This document shows positions 35,141 to 43,673 of a stretch of 64,000 nucleotides of DNA, piece by piece. Source of the stretch: Streptococcus parasanguinis (GTDB taxonomy: Bacteria > Bacillota > Bacilli > Lactobacillales > Streptococcaceae); assembly GCF_019929185.1 (NCBI RefSeq), contig NZ_JAHZPC010000001.1:124001-188000 (forward strand), written 5' to 3'. Under the pieces are notes generated by a model that did no database searches, was not told the origin of the DNA, and saw nothing but the letters and a program-made list of their open reading frames with translations. The position numbers and the translations under genes were made by a program. The number at the start of each line of letters is the position of its first letter. The stretch's first letter is position 1.

Positions 35141-35908
35141 TTATAGATTCAAAAATAGACTTAATTGTTTCACTAGATCTGGATTAGTGGGTAAAGCTGA
35201 ATGATGAGCCTTACGACCGTTTAAATTCACTTCTGTATAGGCTTGTTTCTCAAAAATAGATTTTGCTGCTTGTGCACTAGAGAGAGGAACGATGCCATCT
35301 GATTTTCCAGCAAAGCTACCAACAAAATTAAGAACTTCTACTTCTTTTCCCAGACGATGCTTCCATGTTTGAAAATCGTCATACATCTCTTGATTGAAAC
35401 GGTAAGGACTGCCAATAATAGCAAGCTTGCTCACGGTCAGCTTTTTCTTTTCTAAAAAGCCACTTTCCAGTAAACCAGTCAAAACCAATCCTCCATTGGA
35501 GTGCCCGACTGCCTTAAACTCTGTAAAATGATAGTGATCAAGAAGGTAGGTAAGAGCGATCTTAAGGGATTCGATTTGCTGCTTGATATTGCTGTAGCCA
35601 TCACGATTATTCTCAAAGCCAATCACAATCATCGGATTCGGCTCTTTCGTATTCAGTCTTCCTTCCATCTCTATAGAATCATCTTTATTGACCTTAATTT
35701 TTAAAAGACTTTGCTTTTTTCTAGAAAAGCGATGGAGCATACGGATGGTTCCATTGAATCGCTGGATACTAGCTGAACTCCCGGGGACAAAGAGAATCGG
35801 TCTGATCGGAGGTTTCTTCGACCCTTTTGGGAATTCAAAGGGCTTGCTGTGCGAAGAAAACAATCTTGCAAAGAAACGAATGACTTGTTGAAATAGTTTT
35901 TTTAACAT
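35141..35908 (-). CDS. DUF915 alpha/beta-hydrolase
   Basis: 255 residues. N-terminus MLKKLFQQVIRFFARLFSSHSKPF is amphipathic and basic, not a clear signal peptide. PILFVPGSSASIQRFNG oxyanion segment, nucleophile elbow GHSNGG in FKAVGHSNGGLVLTG, a late DGIVPLSSA acid loop and KAHHSALP with the catalytic His: the pattern of DUF915 cell-surface hydrolases. A second family member is encoded at 58304-59149. Lipid or ester substrate unknown. Confidence 0.8.
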   Translation of the reverse strand: MLKKLFQQVIRFFARLFSSHSKPFEFPKGSKKPPIRPILFVPGSSASIQRFNGTIRMLHRFSRKKQSLLKIKVNKDDSIEMEGRLNTKEPNPMIVIGFENNRDGYSNIKQQIESLKIALTYLLDHYHFTEFKAVGHSNGGLVLTGLLESGFLEKKKLTVSKLAIIGSPYRFNQEMYDDFQTWKHRLGKEVEVLNFVGSFAGKSDGIVPLSSAQAAKSIFEKQAYTEVNLNGRKAHHSALPTNPDLVKQLSLFLNL

Positions 35909-35974
35909 CTTTCCTCTAGTAGTAGTTTCTAAAAGAACCCAGAACAGTGTGTCCTAGGCCCTTATTAGAAACGA

Positions 35975-37546
35975 TTATTTCCGTTTTTTCTTATTTTTGC
36001 GCATTTGTTTGGCCATCTTGTTCATCGCCCGTTTCATCATAAATTCACCGGCTTTTCCTTTGAGACCACCACCAAACATTTGGCTCATATCAGGCATTCC
36101 AGCGCCTCCGCCAAGAGCTGACAAGTCAGGCATCCCACCTTGTCCCATCATGCCTTCGAGGGCAGACATATCAGGCATTCCACCAGGCATGTTTTTCGGC
36201 ATATTATTTGGATTGAGCCCCATTTGTTTCATCATCTTGTTCATATCGCCAGAGAGGACGCCTTGCATCATCTGCTTGGCTTGGTTAAAGTCCTTGATGA
36301 ATTTATTGACTTCGACAAAGCTGTTCCCTGATCCAGCAGCAATCCGACGACGACGGCTTGGATTCAAGAGATCTGGATTTTCCCGTTCAGCTGGGGTCAT
36401 GGATGATACGATCGCACGTTTGCGAGCAATTTCTCGTTCATCAACCTTGAGGTTCTTCATAGCTGGATTGTTGGCCATCCCTGGAAGCATTTTGAGCAGA
36501 TCTTCCATTGGTCCCATGTTTTGAACTTGGTCTAACTGATCGATGAAATCGTTGAAGTCAAAGGTGTTTTCCCGCATCTTCTCAGCGAGCTCAAGAGAGC
36601 GTTTCTCATCGTATTCTTGAGAAGCCTTCTCGATCAGTGTCAGCATATCCCCCATACCGAGGATCCGGCCAGACATACGGTCTGGGTGGAAGGTTTCGAT
36701 ATCCGTGATTTTTTCACCAGTACCAGTAAACTTGATTGGTTTCCCAGTAATCTGACGGACAGAAAGGGCTGCACCACCACGGGTATCCCCATCAATCTTT
36801 GTCAAGATCACCCCGGTTACTTCGAGTTGTTCATTAAACTCACGCGCCACATTGGCTGCTTCTTGACCAATCATGGCATCGACAACCAAGAGGATTTCAT
36901 TTGGCTCGGCAAGGGCTTTAACATCCCGCAACTCGCCCATAAGTTTTTCATCGATTTGCAGACGACCAGCCGTATCGATCAAGACATAATCATTGTGATT
37001 GGCTCTCGCCTGCTCCAAACCTTGACGAACGATCTCAACTGCAGGGACTTCTGTACCAAGTGAGAAGACAGGAACATTGATCTGTTGACCAAGGGTCTTC
37101 AACTGGTCGATGGCTGCTGGACGATAGATATCGGCCGCAATCATCAAAGGACGTGCGTTTTCTTCCTTGACCAATTTGTTGGCCAATTTACCCGCAAAGG
37201 TTGTTTTACCAGCCCCTTGAAGACCGACCATCATGATAATGGTTGGAATCTTTGGAGATTTGATAATTTCTGCTGTTTCTGAACCCAAAATGGCTGTCAA
37301 TTCTTCATCGACAATCTTCACGATTTGTTGGGCAGGGTTCAAGGTTTCGATGACTTCATGACCTACAGCCCGCTCGCGGACGCGTTTGATGAAGTCTTTT
37401 ACAACAGGAAGGGCTACGTCGGCCTCTAAGAGGGCTAGACGAATCTCTTTGGTTGCCTCTTGGACATCCGCTTCAGAGATTTTCCCTTTCTTACGAAGAT
37501 TTTTAAAGACGTTCTGTAAACGTTCGGTTAAACTTTCAAATGCCAT
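35975..37546 (-). CDS. ffh: Signal recognition particle protein Ffh
   Basis: 523 residues. N domain (MAFESLTERLQNVFKNLRKKGKI), GTPase G domain with GLQGAGKTTFAGKLA, DTAGRLQIDEKL, TKIDGDTRGG and the GEKITDIETFHPDRM closing motif, then the Met-rich M domain (NMGPMEDLLKMLPGM; RRRRIAAGSG; a C-terminal GGMPDMSALEGMMGQ region). Binds SRP RNA and signal sequences and targets membrane proteins via FtsY. Here preceded by ylxM and a small ORF, on the other side of the terminus from satDE. Confidence 0.97.
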   Translation of the reverse strand: MAFESLTERLQNVFKNLRKKGKISEADVQEATKEIRLALLEADVALPVVKDFIKRVRERAVGHEVIETLNPAQQIVKIVDEELTAILGSETAEIIKSPKIPTIIMMVGLQGAGKTTFAGKLANKLVKEENARPLMIAADIYRPAAIDQLKTLGQQINVPVFSLGTEVPAVEIVRQGLEQARANHNDYVLIDTAGRLQIDEKLMGELRDVKALAEPNEILLVVDAMIGQEAANVAREFNEQLEVTGVILTKIDGDTRGGAALSVRQITGKPIKFTGTGEKITDIETFHPDRMSGRILGMGDMLTLIEKASQEYDEKRSLELAEKMRENTFDFNDFIDQLDQVQNMGPMEDLLKMLPGMANNPAMKNLKVDEREIARKRAIVSSMTPAERENPDLLNPSRRRRIAAGSGNSFVEVNKFIKDFNQAKQMMQGVLSGDMNKMMKQMGLNPNNMPKNMPGGMPDMSALEGMMGQGGMPDLSALGGGAGMPDMSQMFGGGLKGKAGEFMMKRAMNKMAKQMRKNKKKRK

Positions 37547-37563
37547 TATTTTCTCCTATTTTT

Positions 37564-37779
37564 TCAATTCAGTGGAAATCGTCCGAAATGTAGCAAACAT
37601 TCTAGTTCTTCGGGTGTGACTTCTTTCATGATTTCATTTGGATATCCCCAACAGCTAAAACCTATTTGCATAGCTTTGGAGATATCATTGGGCGAGATAA
37701 TTTGTAGTCGAGTAGGAAATACTCCCTCTGCGACTAATAGTTTGCAAGGTATTCCTTGATAAATGACGAGACTGCCCAT
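37564..37779 (-). CDS. Small protein of unknown function between ylxM and ffh
   Basis: 71 residues from ATG 37779 (GGGAGTGAAT upstream); a GTG at 37785 overlaps the ylxM stop. Sequence MGSLVIYQGIPCKLLVAEGVFPTRLQI..VTPEELECLLHFGRFPLN, soluble. No family recognised. In Bacillus and S. mutans ylxM and ffh are adjacent, so this is an insertion into a conserved gene pair. Its tight spacing (2 bases after ylxM, 17 before ffh) implies co-translation. Confidence 0.65.
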   Translation of the reverse strand: MGSLVIYQGIPCKLLVAEGVFPTRLQIISPNDISKAMQIGFSCWGYPNEIMKEVTPEELECLLHFGRFPLN

Positions 37780-37781
37780 AT

Positions 37782-38114
37782 TCACTCCCGATTGTCAATG
37801 CTTGATAAAATTTCAACCTGCTCTTGTAGAAAAGTATCTTCCGGATAGCGTTCTAAAATCTGATCAAAAATCTGACTACGAACAATGTAATCGGAATACA
37901 TATGGAGTTTCATTTCGTAGTCCTCCAAAATCTTTTCTGTACGTTTAATATTGTCATAGACCGCCTGACGGCTCACTCCAAACTCTTCCGCAATCTCAGC
38001 CAAGCTGTAATCATCTGCGTAATAAAGCTCGATGTAGTTCATTTGCTTGTCCGTCAAGAGCGCTGCATAAAACTCAAAGAGCGCATTCATTCGGTTGGTT
38101 TTCTCAATTTCCAT
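37782..38114 (-). CDS. ylxM: YlxM, SRP-associated helix-turn-helix protein
   Basis: 110 residues from ATG 38114 ([25 protein letters not shown], the family N-terminus). Sigma-70-region-4-like [28 protein letters not shown]. In S. mutans and S. pyogenes YlxM modulates SRP GTPase activity and binds the particle. The -10-like TATAAT lies immediately before an upstream ATG (38123), so if that promoter is used the message is nearly leaderless. Operon ylxM, small ORF, ffh. Confidence 0.92.
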   Translation of the reverse strand: MEIEKTNRMNALFEFYAALLTDKQMNYIELYYADDYSLAEIAEEFGVSRQAVYDNIKRTEKILEDYEMKLHMYSDYIVRSQIFDQILERYPEDTFLQEQVEILSSIDNRE

Positions 38115-38129
38115 ACCTTTCATTATATC

Positions 38130-38157
38130 AAAAAAGCCCGCTAAAGACTAGCGGGAC
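38130..38157 (-). terminator. Terminator between the five-gene cluster and ylxM
   Basis: Minus strand: CCCGCTA..TTAGCGGG stem followed by CTTTTTT. It separates the KAS III-like gene from ylxM. Confidence 0.85.
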
Positions 38158-38194
38158 TTGATGCTTTTTGAGCTTGAAATAAGAGGATCTATCA

Positions 38195-39139
38195 TTAGAG
38201 TTTTAGTGCTAACATATTGACTGTCATCCCTGCTGCAGTTCCCATCAAGAAGATGGTATCTCCCTCCTTCACATAGCCGTGATCAAGCGCATAGGCTAAA
38301 CCGAAAGGCACGGCTACCGAAACCATATTGCCATAATCGCTGACAATATTGAGATACTTGTCTTTTCCAACTCCCAATTTGTCCATGACGAGTGGCAAGG
38401 CCCGGCTGGCTTGGTGGGGAATAATATAGTCTACAGCGTCTTTAGAAATGCCTGATTTCTCTTGGAATTCTTGGAACATTTCTGGAATAACACGAGCAGA
38501 AAGTAAGAGAATTTTCTTCCCTTTCATGTCAAACATGAAATCAGTCTTGGTTGATTCAGAGTACAATTTCGGATGATAAGCTGTCAAACCACCCCGAATT
38601 TCAGTATCATGGGCTCCCTCAGACCAGGTACGTTGCATGCTAGCAATGATTCCTTTGTCTTGGCTTGTTGCTTCAAAAATAAAGGCAGCTGCTCCATCGC
38701 TAAATAATTCAAAACTCTCTTTTTGTTTAGGATTAAGGCCAAGACTTCCTACTTCACTGGATACAATGAGAACCCGTTGGTATTCACCACCTTCAATCAG
38801 ATAGGAAATGGTGCTTAAGGCTGATACAAAACTAGTACAGGTGGTATTAATATCCATGGCTGGAATCGTCAGTCCCTTGGCCACGCGCTCATGGATCAAA
38901 GCAGCCGTACAAGGAATAGGCTGAACGCCAACCGCACTAGCCGAAACCAGGCAGTCGATATCTGTCATCTCAAGCCCTGCATGTTTTAAAGCAGCTTTAA
39001 TTGCACGTGCTGCAAGATCAATCTGTGTTTCTTCTCCTTCTTTCACGCGGTAACGAGTCTGGTCTTTGAAAGTTACTGTATGAGCTGGAAGCGCTGTTCC
39101 ATAGCCTTTGATTTGTAGATGTCTTTTTACTGTAGTCAT
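38195..39139 (-). CDS. KAS III (FabH/OleA)-like 3-oxoacyl synthase, last gene of a five-gene cluster
   Basis: 314 residues, thiolase fold. The catalytic triad is complete: Cys101 in DINTTCTSFVSAL, His242 in IIPHQASRA, Asn271 in DYGNMVSVAVP. GTAAGMTVNMLALKL closes the fold. It is distinct from housekeeping FabH, which normally sits in the fab cluster. Such dedicated KAS III proteins condense or transfer acyl groups in specialised pathways. Encoded 12 bases after the adenylating enzyme, with hydrolase, OleD-like dehydrogenase and glycosyltransferase genes upstream, so it likely loads or condenses the acyl chain of their product. ATG 39139 follows AAAGGAGAATCC. Confidence 0.85.
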   Translation of the reverse strand: MTTVKRHLQIKGYGTALPAHTVTFKDQTRYRVKEGEETQIDLAARAIKAALKHAGLEMTDIDCLVSASAVGVQPIPCTAALIHERVAKGLTIPAMDINTTCTSFVSALSTISYLIEGGEYQRVLIVSSEVGSLGLNPKQKESFELFSDGAAAFIFEATSQDKGIIASMQRTWSEGAHDTEIRGGLTAYHPKLYSESTKTDFMFDMKGKKILLLSARVIPEMFQEFQEKSGISKDAVDYIIPHQASRALPLVMDKLGVGKDKYLNIVSDYGNMVSVAVPFGLAYALDHGYVKEGDTIFLMGTAAGMTVNMLALKL

Positions 39140-39151
39140 AGGATTCTCCTT

Positions 39152-40417
39152 TTATTGAAGTCGTTGAACACGTTTTAATTTACGTGTTGGGTCCCATTGG
39201 TAATCGATAAATTGAATACTTGGGAGGATGAATTGTTTTTGTTGAGCCAAGAGTTCAAATTGGGCAAAGATCGCTTTCTCAATAAAGTCGGAACGATGAC
39301 TCAAGGCGATGGTAATAGATCCATCTGTCAACTGAGTCACTTGATAGTCCTGAATATTTTCAACGAATAAAATGCACCGGCGAATAAAATCCGGATAGAT
39401 GGTTTGGCTGTTTCCATCAACTTTTTTGAAATAGAAAATATCGTCCGATCGTCCTTCGATTTTCGCGATTCGAGTAAAAACGGATCCACAAGGACAGGGA
39501 GACTTTTCTTCTACTAAAATATCATTGAGTCGGTAGCGATAGATGGGTTGACTCGTTCGTTTAAAATCCGTAATAATCGGATAAAAGCGTCGATCATCCA
39601 GATACTCTTTTTCGACATACAAAATATCTTCGTTGAGGTGAAGATTACCTTCTGAACAAGTACAAGCTAAAAACCCTTCTGTCGCTTGGTAGACCTGATC
39701 AACTTTTTCTAGTTGAAAGGCTCTGGCTATTGTCTGAGCATCTCTATCCTCTAGGATCTCTGCGACAGAGACAACCTTGACGGGTTGGATCGCAAGTTGC
39801 TGATTAGTGACATAGTTAGCTAACTCAATCAAGGTGGAAGCTGGTGCAACCACAATGGTTGGTTGATAGTCTTTGAGACGCTCTAAATGCTCCTTGCTAT
39901 CCTTGAAAATATCAAAATATTCCAAGCGAATAAGGCCTGAATTAATGGTTTGATAGAGTTCATTGTCCGCTCGTAAGAAAAAGGCAATGCGATGACCAAA
40001 CAGTTTTCCTTTCGGTAGCATCTTGGCTAGAATCGCTGCAGCCCACATACTTCTTTCTTTTTCTGTGGTGACAAAAACTCCTCGGTGGCCTGAAGTCCCA
40101 GAAGACAAACCTACTGCTACTTCTCCATTCATCTCAGTAAAATCTCGCGTCTGTTCTCCGCGAATCGCCATTTCTAAAGCCTGATCTCGATCCACCCCTA
40201 GGGTATTGAGTTCATTGAAATGTGTCATCATAAACGATTTATCCATCGTTCCAAAGGATTCGGGAGAATGGGTTTGAAAATAGGGAGATTGAGAAGTGAT
40301 AAATGCATGGTAGCGTGCCAATTGCTTATCTTGGTATCGCTTCAAGGCCTCTTTTGAACGGAATCGGTGGCACCATCTGGTTTCAATAAAGGTTTTCAGA
40401 AAGACTGTTTTTTTCAT
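39152..40417 (-). CDS. PaaK/CapK-like adenylate-forming enzyme
   Basis: 421 residues. Phenylacetate-CoA ligase / coenzyme F390 synthetase superfamily: Ser-rich loop LSSGTSGHRG (104-112), YQATEGFLACTCSEG (243-257; A5-like TE), YRYRLNDI (293-300), CPCG (308-311) and GRSDDIF (322-328). These enzymes activate an aryl or acyl carboxylate as AMP ester and pass it to CoA or another thiol. No carrier-protein gene is adjacent. It overlaps the metallo-hydrolase gene by 35 bases, so translation is coupled. Substrate unknown. Confidence 0.83.
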   Translation of the reverse strand: MKKTVFLKTFIETRWCHRFRSKEALKRYQDKQLARYHAFITSQSPYFQTHSPESFGTMDKSFMMTHFNELNTLGVDRDQALEMAIRGEQTRDFTEMNGEVAVGLSSGTSGHRGVFVTTEKERSMWAAAILAKMLPKGKLFGHRIAFFLRADNELYQTINSGLIRLEYFDIFKDSKEHLERLKDYQPTIVVAPASTLIELANYVTNQQLAIQPVKVVSVAEILEDRDAQTIARAFQLEKVDQVYQATEGFLACTCSEGNLHLNEDILYVEKEYLDDRRFYPIITDFKRTSQPIYRYRLNDILVEEKSPCPCGSVFTRIAKIEGRSDDIFYFKKVDGNSQTIYPDFIRRCILFVENIQDYQVTQLTDGSITIALSHRSDFIEKAIFAQFELLAQQKQFILPSIQFIDYQWDPTRKLKRVQRLQ

Positions 40418-41210
40418 TTAAAATCCTTTCAATCCGATCTTGCGGGTCGTGGCTGACAACAACTTGAATACCATCTTGCAAGAGTGTCTCCAGAAAATCA
40501 GCTCCTTTTAAATAAGCCTTCTTATCATCCTGAACCAAGGAAGGGATCAGTCGCATTTGCCGTGTGTAAGGCAAGAGGTCCACTCCCCAAGAAAGATCTG
40601 CTCCAATAAAGAGCTTGAGCTCATCCAGATAAAGACAGCCTTGCCCTCTCGCATGCCCATCGATGGACGAAACAAGAATGCTCCCATCCCCAAAAAGATC
40701 CGCAGTCGGGCGGTAAGGGAAAGCTGGATGCCTTTGATTTGCTTTGAGACAAGTCACCCGATCCTTGAAGTCAGCTGGCAAAAACTCTTTAAAAATCAGA
40801 TCTTTAAACTTCGGTTTTTGGTACACCTCATAGACTTCCTGGGTGACAAAGAAATGAGCATTTGGGAAAAGGGCTGCTCCGCCGAGATGATCAGGGTGCA
40901 GATGCGAAAGAATCACATAGGAAATGGATGCCGGGTCAATCCCACGCTCATGCAATAAATAATCGATCTGGTCTTCTTTTTTCATCTGCATTGGGGTGGC
41001 TAGACGGTACCAGAAATACCGAGCTTTTTTCTTAATCTCGTAGTGATAGCCGGTATCGTACAAAATATAACCTTTTTCACGGTGCTGAATCAAAAAGACA
41101 CCTGCAGGAAATTGCATTTTTTCATTTGGAATTCCTTTAAATAAGAGACCAGAATGACTGCTACAATAGCCTGCTGGAAAATAATCAATGCGCTTGATCA
41201 TGTTGGACAT
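40383..41210 (-). CDS. Metallo-beta-lactamase-fold hydrolase, lactonase-like
   Basis: 275 residues from ATG 41210 (MSNMIKRIDYFPAGYC; GAAGGGATTG upstream). Metal-binding HLHPDH at 103-108 (HxHxDH), a later DGHARGQG His and VVSHDPQD. The N-terminal pattern with YDTGY resembles the N-acyl-homoserine-lactonase-like branch of the family, which opens lactones, more than glyoxalase II. It overlaps both neighbours. In this cluster it could hydrolyse an acyl-thioester or lactone intermediate; inference. Confidence 0.8.
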   Translation of the reverse strand: MSNMIKRIDYFPAGYCSSHSGLLFKGIPNEKMQFPAGVFLIQHREKGYILYDTGYHYEIKKKARYFWYRLATPMQMKKEDQIDYLLHERGIDPASISYVILSHLHPDHLGGAALFPNAHFFVTQEVYEVYQKPKFKDLIFKEFLPADFKDRVTCLKANQRHPAFPYRPTADLFGDGSILVSSIDGHARGQGCLYLDELKLFIGADLSWGVDLLPYTRQMRLIPSLVQDDKKAYLKGADFLETLLQDGIQVVVSHDPQDRIERILNEKNSLSENLY

Positions 41211-42162
41211 AGTTGTCAATCCCTTCTTCAATAGTCATTTTTGGATAGTAGCCAAGTTCGGTTTGGGCCTTTTGAATATCGAGGGTTTGGCTATATCGAA
41301 GGAGATAATAGGTATAGCGAGTCAATGGAGGTTCAGCTTTCAGATGGAATAAACGATATACCCCTTCAAGGCTATAGGCCGCACCTGCTACAAGACCTGC
41401 CGGAATTTTCCGATAGCGAATCGGTTCTCCCAATCCCTTTAATGTTGTTTCGATCAAATACTTAAAGGACTTTGGTTCCCCATTTGTAATATTATAAACT
41501 TGTCCGTGAGCTTCTTTTGCTTCCAGAGCCAAGCGAATGGCTAGGGCAACATTTTCCACGCAGGTCATATCCATGAGCTGCTCTCCTCCTCGAATCAAAG
41601 GAATTCCAATTTTTCGACTGAGGCGTAAAACCCGAGGCAAAATACTGGTATCCCCCACACCAAATAATCCTCTAGGACGCAAGATGATACTTGGCACATC
41701 CGGATAGTCAGAAAAAAGTTTTTCAGACACCAATTTGCTTCGGATATAATTGTTGAGGTGATTTTCTTTTGGAGCATCACTTTCCATGATGTTTAATTGA
41801 TCTTTTCCAGCCGCGTAAATACTAGGAGAAGATACGTAAACCAAGCGTATTACCGCATATTCACGGCACAATTCAAGGACATTTTGAGTGCCAACTACAT
41901 TCGCCTGATAGAAGGCCTTCCAAGGTCCCCAGGCAGTGGATAAAGCTCCTGCATGAACTACAGCATCAACAGACTGAAAGGCTTGTCTTAATTCCTCAAT
42001 AGAGGTCAAATCCCCTTTGATAAATTGAACGCGCTCACCTTCCAGAGCCTTCCCATTTTTTTCGTTTCGGCCAAAAGCTACAATGGAATAGTCGTGATCT
42101 AATAACTCTTCGATCACGTATTTTCCAAGGAAGCCAGTCGCACCTGTTACAAGAATTTTCAT
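41185..42162 (-). CDS. NAD(P)-dependent epimerase/dehydrogenase, OleD/3-beta-HSD-like
   Basis: 325 residues, extended short-chain dehydrogenase. Cofactor motif VTGATGFLGKY (5-15), VVHAGALSTAWGPWKAF, NVVGTQNVLELC, SSPSIY with the catalytic Ser, and Tyr/Lys in YIRSK. The WGP and SSPS segments recall OleD, the 2-alkyl-3-ketoacid reductase of bacterial long-chain olefin/beta-lactone pathways, and 3-beta-hydroxysteroid dehydrogenases. Overlaps the glycosyltransferase gene by four bases (ATGA). Reduction of a beta-keto acyl intermediate from the KAS III-like enzyme is the simplest inferred role. Confidence 0.84.
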   Translation of the reverse strand: MKILVTGATGFLGKYVIEELLDHDYSIVAFGRNEKNGKALEGERVQFIKGDLTSIEELRQAFQSVDAVVHAGALSTAWGPWKAFYQANVVGTQNVLELCREYAVIRLVYVSSPSIYAAGKDQLNIMESDAPKENHLNNYIRSKLVSEKLFSDYPDVPSIILRPRGLFGVGDTSILPRVLRLSRKIGIPLIRGGEQLMDMTCVENVALAIRLALEAKEAHGQVYNITNGEPKSFKYLIETTLKGLGEPIRYRKIPAGLVAGAAYSLEGVYRLFHLKAEPPLTRYTYYLLRYSQTLDIQKAQTELGYYPKMTIEEGIDNYVQHDQAH

Positions 42163-43436
42163 AGTTTTCCATCCGTTCCACGTCTTAATAACCGTTGAAT
42201 CTCAAACTCCAAGGTGTCCAACGGCTTGTAGGTTTTTGAAAGTTTGTTTAGTCTCTCTAACTTTTCCCAAGATTCTTTTTCTAATAGGGCATTGAAACCT
42301 GCTTGAATCTCTTCGGTGCGATTGCGATGAGCTTGAAAAGCAATTCCTGCTTCTACTCCTCGAATCGCATAGTCAAATTGGTCATAATCATGTGGCAAGA
42401 TCAAGGCTGGTTTTTTAAATTCGATACATTGATAAAAGATTCCAGCTCCTCCATGATGAATGACATAGTCCATCTGCGGAATATATTCTTTGTAGGGCAG
42501 ATATGAGACAACCGTCACATTTGGTGCTACTTCTTCTTCAGAAAAGTCTTTTGCCCCATCACCTAAGGTGACGAAAAAGTGACATTCTGGATGCTCTTTG
42601 GCCAAATGCTTGGTTTGTTCTAGCAAATTCTCCTTTGCCCAAGGCAACTGGGTTCCACATGTCACGAGTACCTTCGTCTTGTCGTCGTAAGGACGGAGAT
42701 CTAAAGGATAATCTTCAGCTTTTTCAAGAGAAGTCCCCAAAGGGCCAAGCCAGGCATATTGATGAGGGAAATGTGTTTTCAACTCAAGCTCCATCATACC
42801 AATTCCAAAGATGGCATAAGGAGAGTAGATGGTCTCCACTCCATTTTGATTGTACAACTTGAAATTGTAACGTTTTAAGCGTTTGCGTAAGAGGAAGGCG
42901 CCACAGTATTTTCCAATGCGCGTGAGTTTACGGCATAGTGCTTGGATCTTCTCTTCCTTCTTTGTGCGCGCGACTCCCATCCCTCCGAAGAAGCAAGGAG
43001 GACCATAAGGAGTTTCGATTGCAAATTGGGTCGCCATGGTGGTAATCCAAGGAATTTCTAACTGTTCTGCCACAAAACCAGCTGATAGAGTGATAAAGTC
43101 AGCAATGACAATATCTGGACGGTTGACACGCCACTCCTCTAGCAATTGATCCGATACGTGATTAATCAAATCAAGACTCCTAGACAATTGCCGATAAGCT
43201 GAAAAGAGATTGTGTTTTTTATCGTTATTCGCCGCGCGTTCAAATTCTTCTACTTTGTTCTCTAGAATCGGGACGACCGTGAAGCCGAGACTTTCTGCGA
43301 CGGCTTTTTTCTGAGGACCCGTGAAAACTCGGATTTCCATAGTTGGATCATCTAATAAGGGTTTAACGAGATTTAAAGTTGGGTACAGATGCCCACTCAA
43401 GGGAACAACTACCACATCGATTTTAATTTTTTTCAT
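42159..43436 (-). CDS. Macrolide-type (GT1) glycosyltransferase, first gene of the five-gene cluster
   Basis: 425 residues, GT-B fold. Acceptor-side N-terminal domain with VVVPLSGHLYPTLNLVKPLL, donor-side C-terminal domain with VTCGTQLP, VVSYLPYKEYIPQMDYVIHHGGAGIFYQCIEFKKP (UDP-sugar-binding HGG, E..) and PHDYDQFDYA. Family members glycosylate small hydrophobic acceptors such as macrolides, polyketides, sterols and lipids. No signal peptide. Starts at ATG 43436 after a very AT-rich 237-base leader region and GGCAGG. Suggests the cluster product is a glycosylated lipid-like molecule. Confidence 0.85.
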   Translation of the reverse strand: MKKIKIDVVVVPLSGHLYPTLNLVKPLLDDPTMEIRVFTGPQKKAVAESLGFTVVPILENKVEEFERAANNDKKHNLFSAYRQLSRSLDLINHVSDQLLEEWRVNRPDIVIADFITLSAGFVAEQLEIPWITTMATQFAIETPYGPPCFFGGMGVARTKKEEKIQALCRKLTRIGKYCGAFLLRKRLKRYNFKLYNQNGVETIYSPYAIFGIGMMELELKTHFPHQYAWLGPLGTSLEKAEDYPLDLRPYDDKTKVLVTCGTQLPWAKENLLEQTKHLAKEHPECHFFVTLGDGAKDFSEEEVAPNVTVVSYLPYKEYIPQMDYVIHHGGAGIFYQCIEFKKPALILPHDYDQFDYAIRGVEAGIAFQAHRNRTEEIQAGFNALLEKESWEKLERLNKLSKTYKPLDTLEFEIQRLLRRGTDGKL

Positions 43437-43595
43437 TTTTTCCTGCCTTATATCTTTTTTTAGATCTAAAACTAGCTTCTATCTATTAATTCGTAAAAAA
43501 AATCAAAAATTGAAGAAAAAATAAAATTTTTTAAATTTTTTTAAATCTTTTATTTTTGACCGTACTATCACTATTTAGAAAGAATGACTTCAACC
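43437..43595 (-). promoter_or_regulatory. AT-rich upstream region of the five-gene cluster
   Basis: About 160 bases, with long A/T runs (43490-43560) and no clear TTGACA/TATAAT pair. The cluster promoter must lie here, since the GntR-side terminator (43596-43650) precedes it. A regulated or activator-dependent promoter is possible. Confidence 0.4.
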
Positions 43596-43650
43596 TAAAA
43601 AAAGCTCCCAAATGCCAAAGAGAGTGAGCCTCTCACACATTTGAAGAGTT
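43596..43650 (-). terminator. Terminator downstream of the GntR regulator
   Basis: Minus strand: CTC..CAAATG..GTGAG / CTCAC..CATTTG..GAG nested stem followed by seven T. Confidence 0.75.
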
Positions 43651-43673
43651 TTCTATTTTTACGATTTGCGAGC

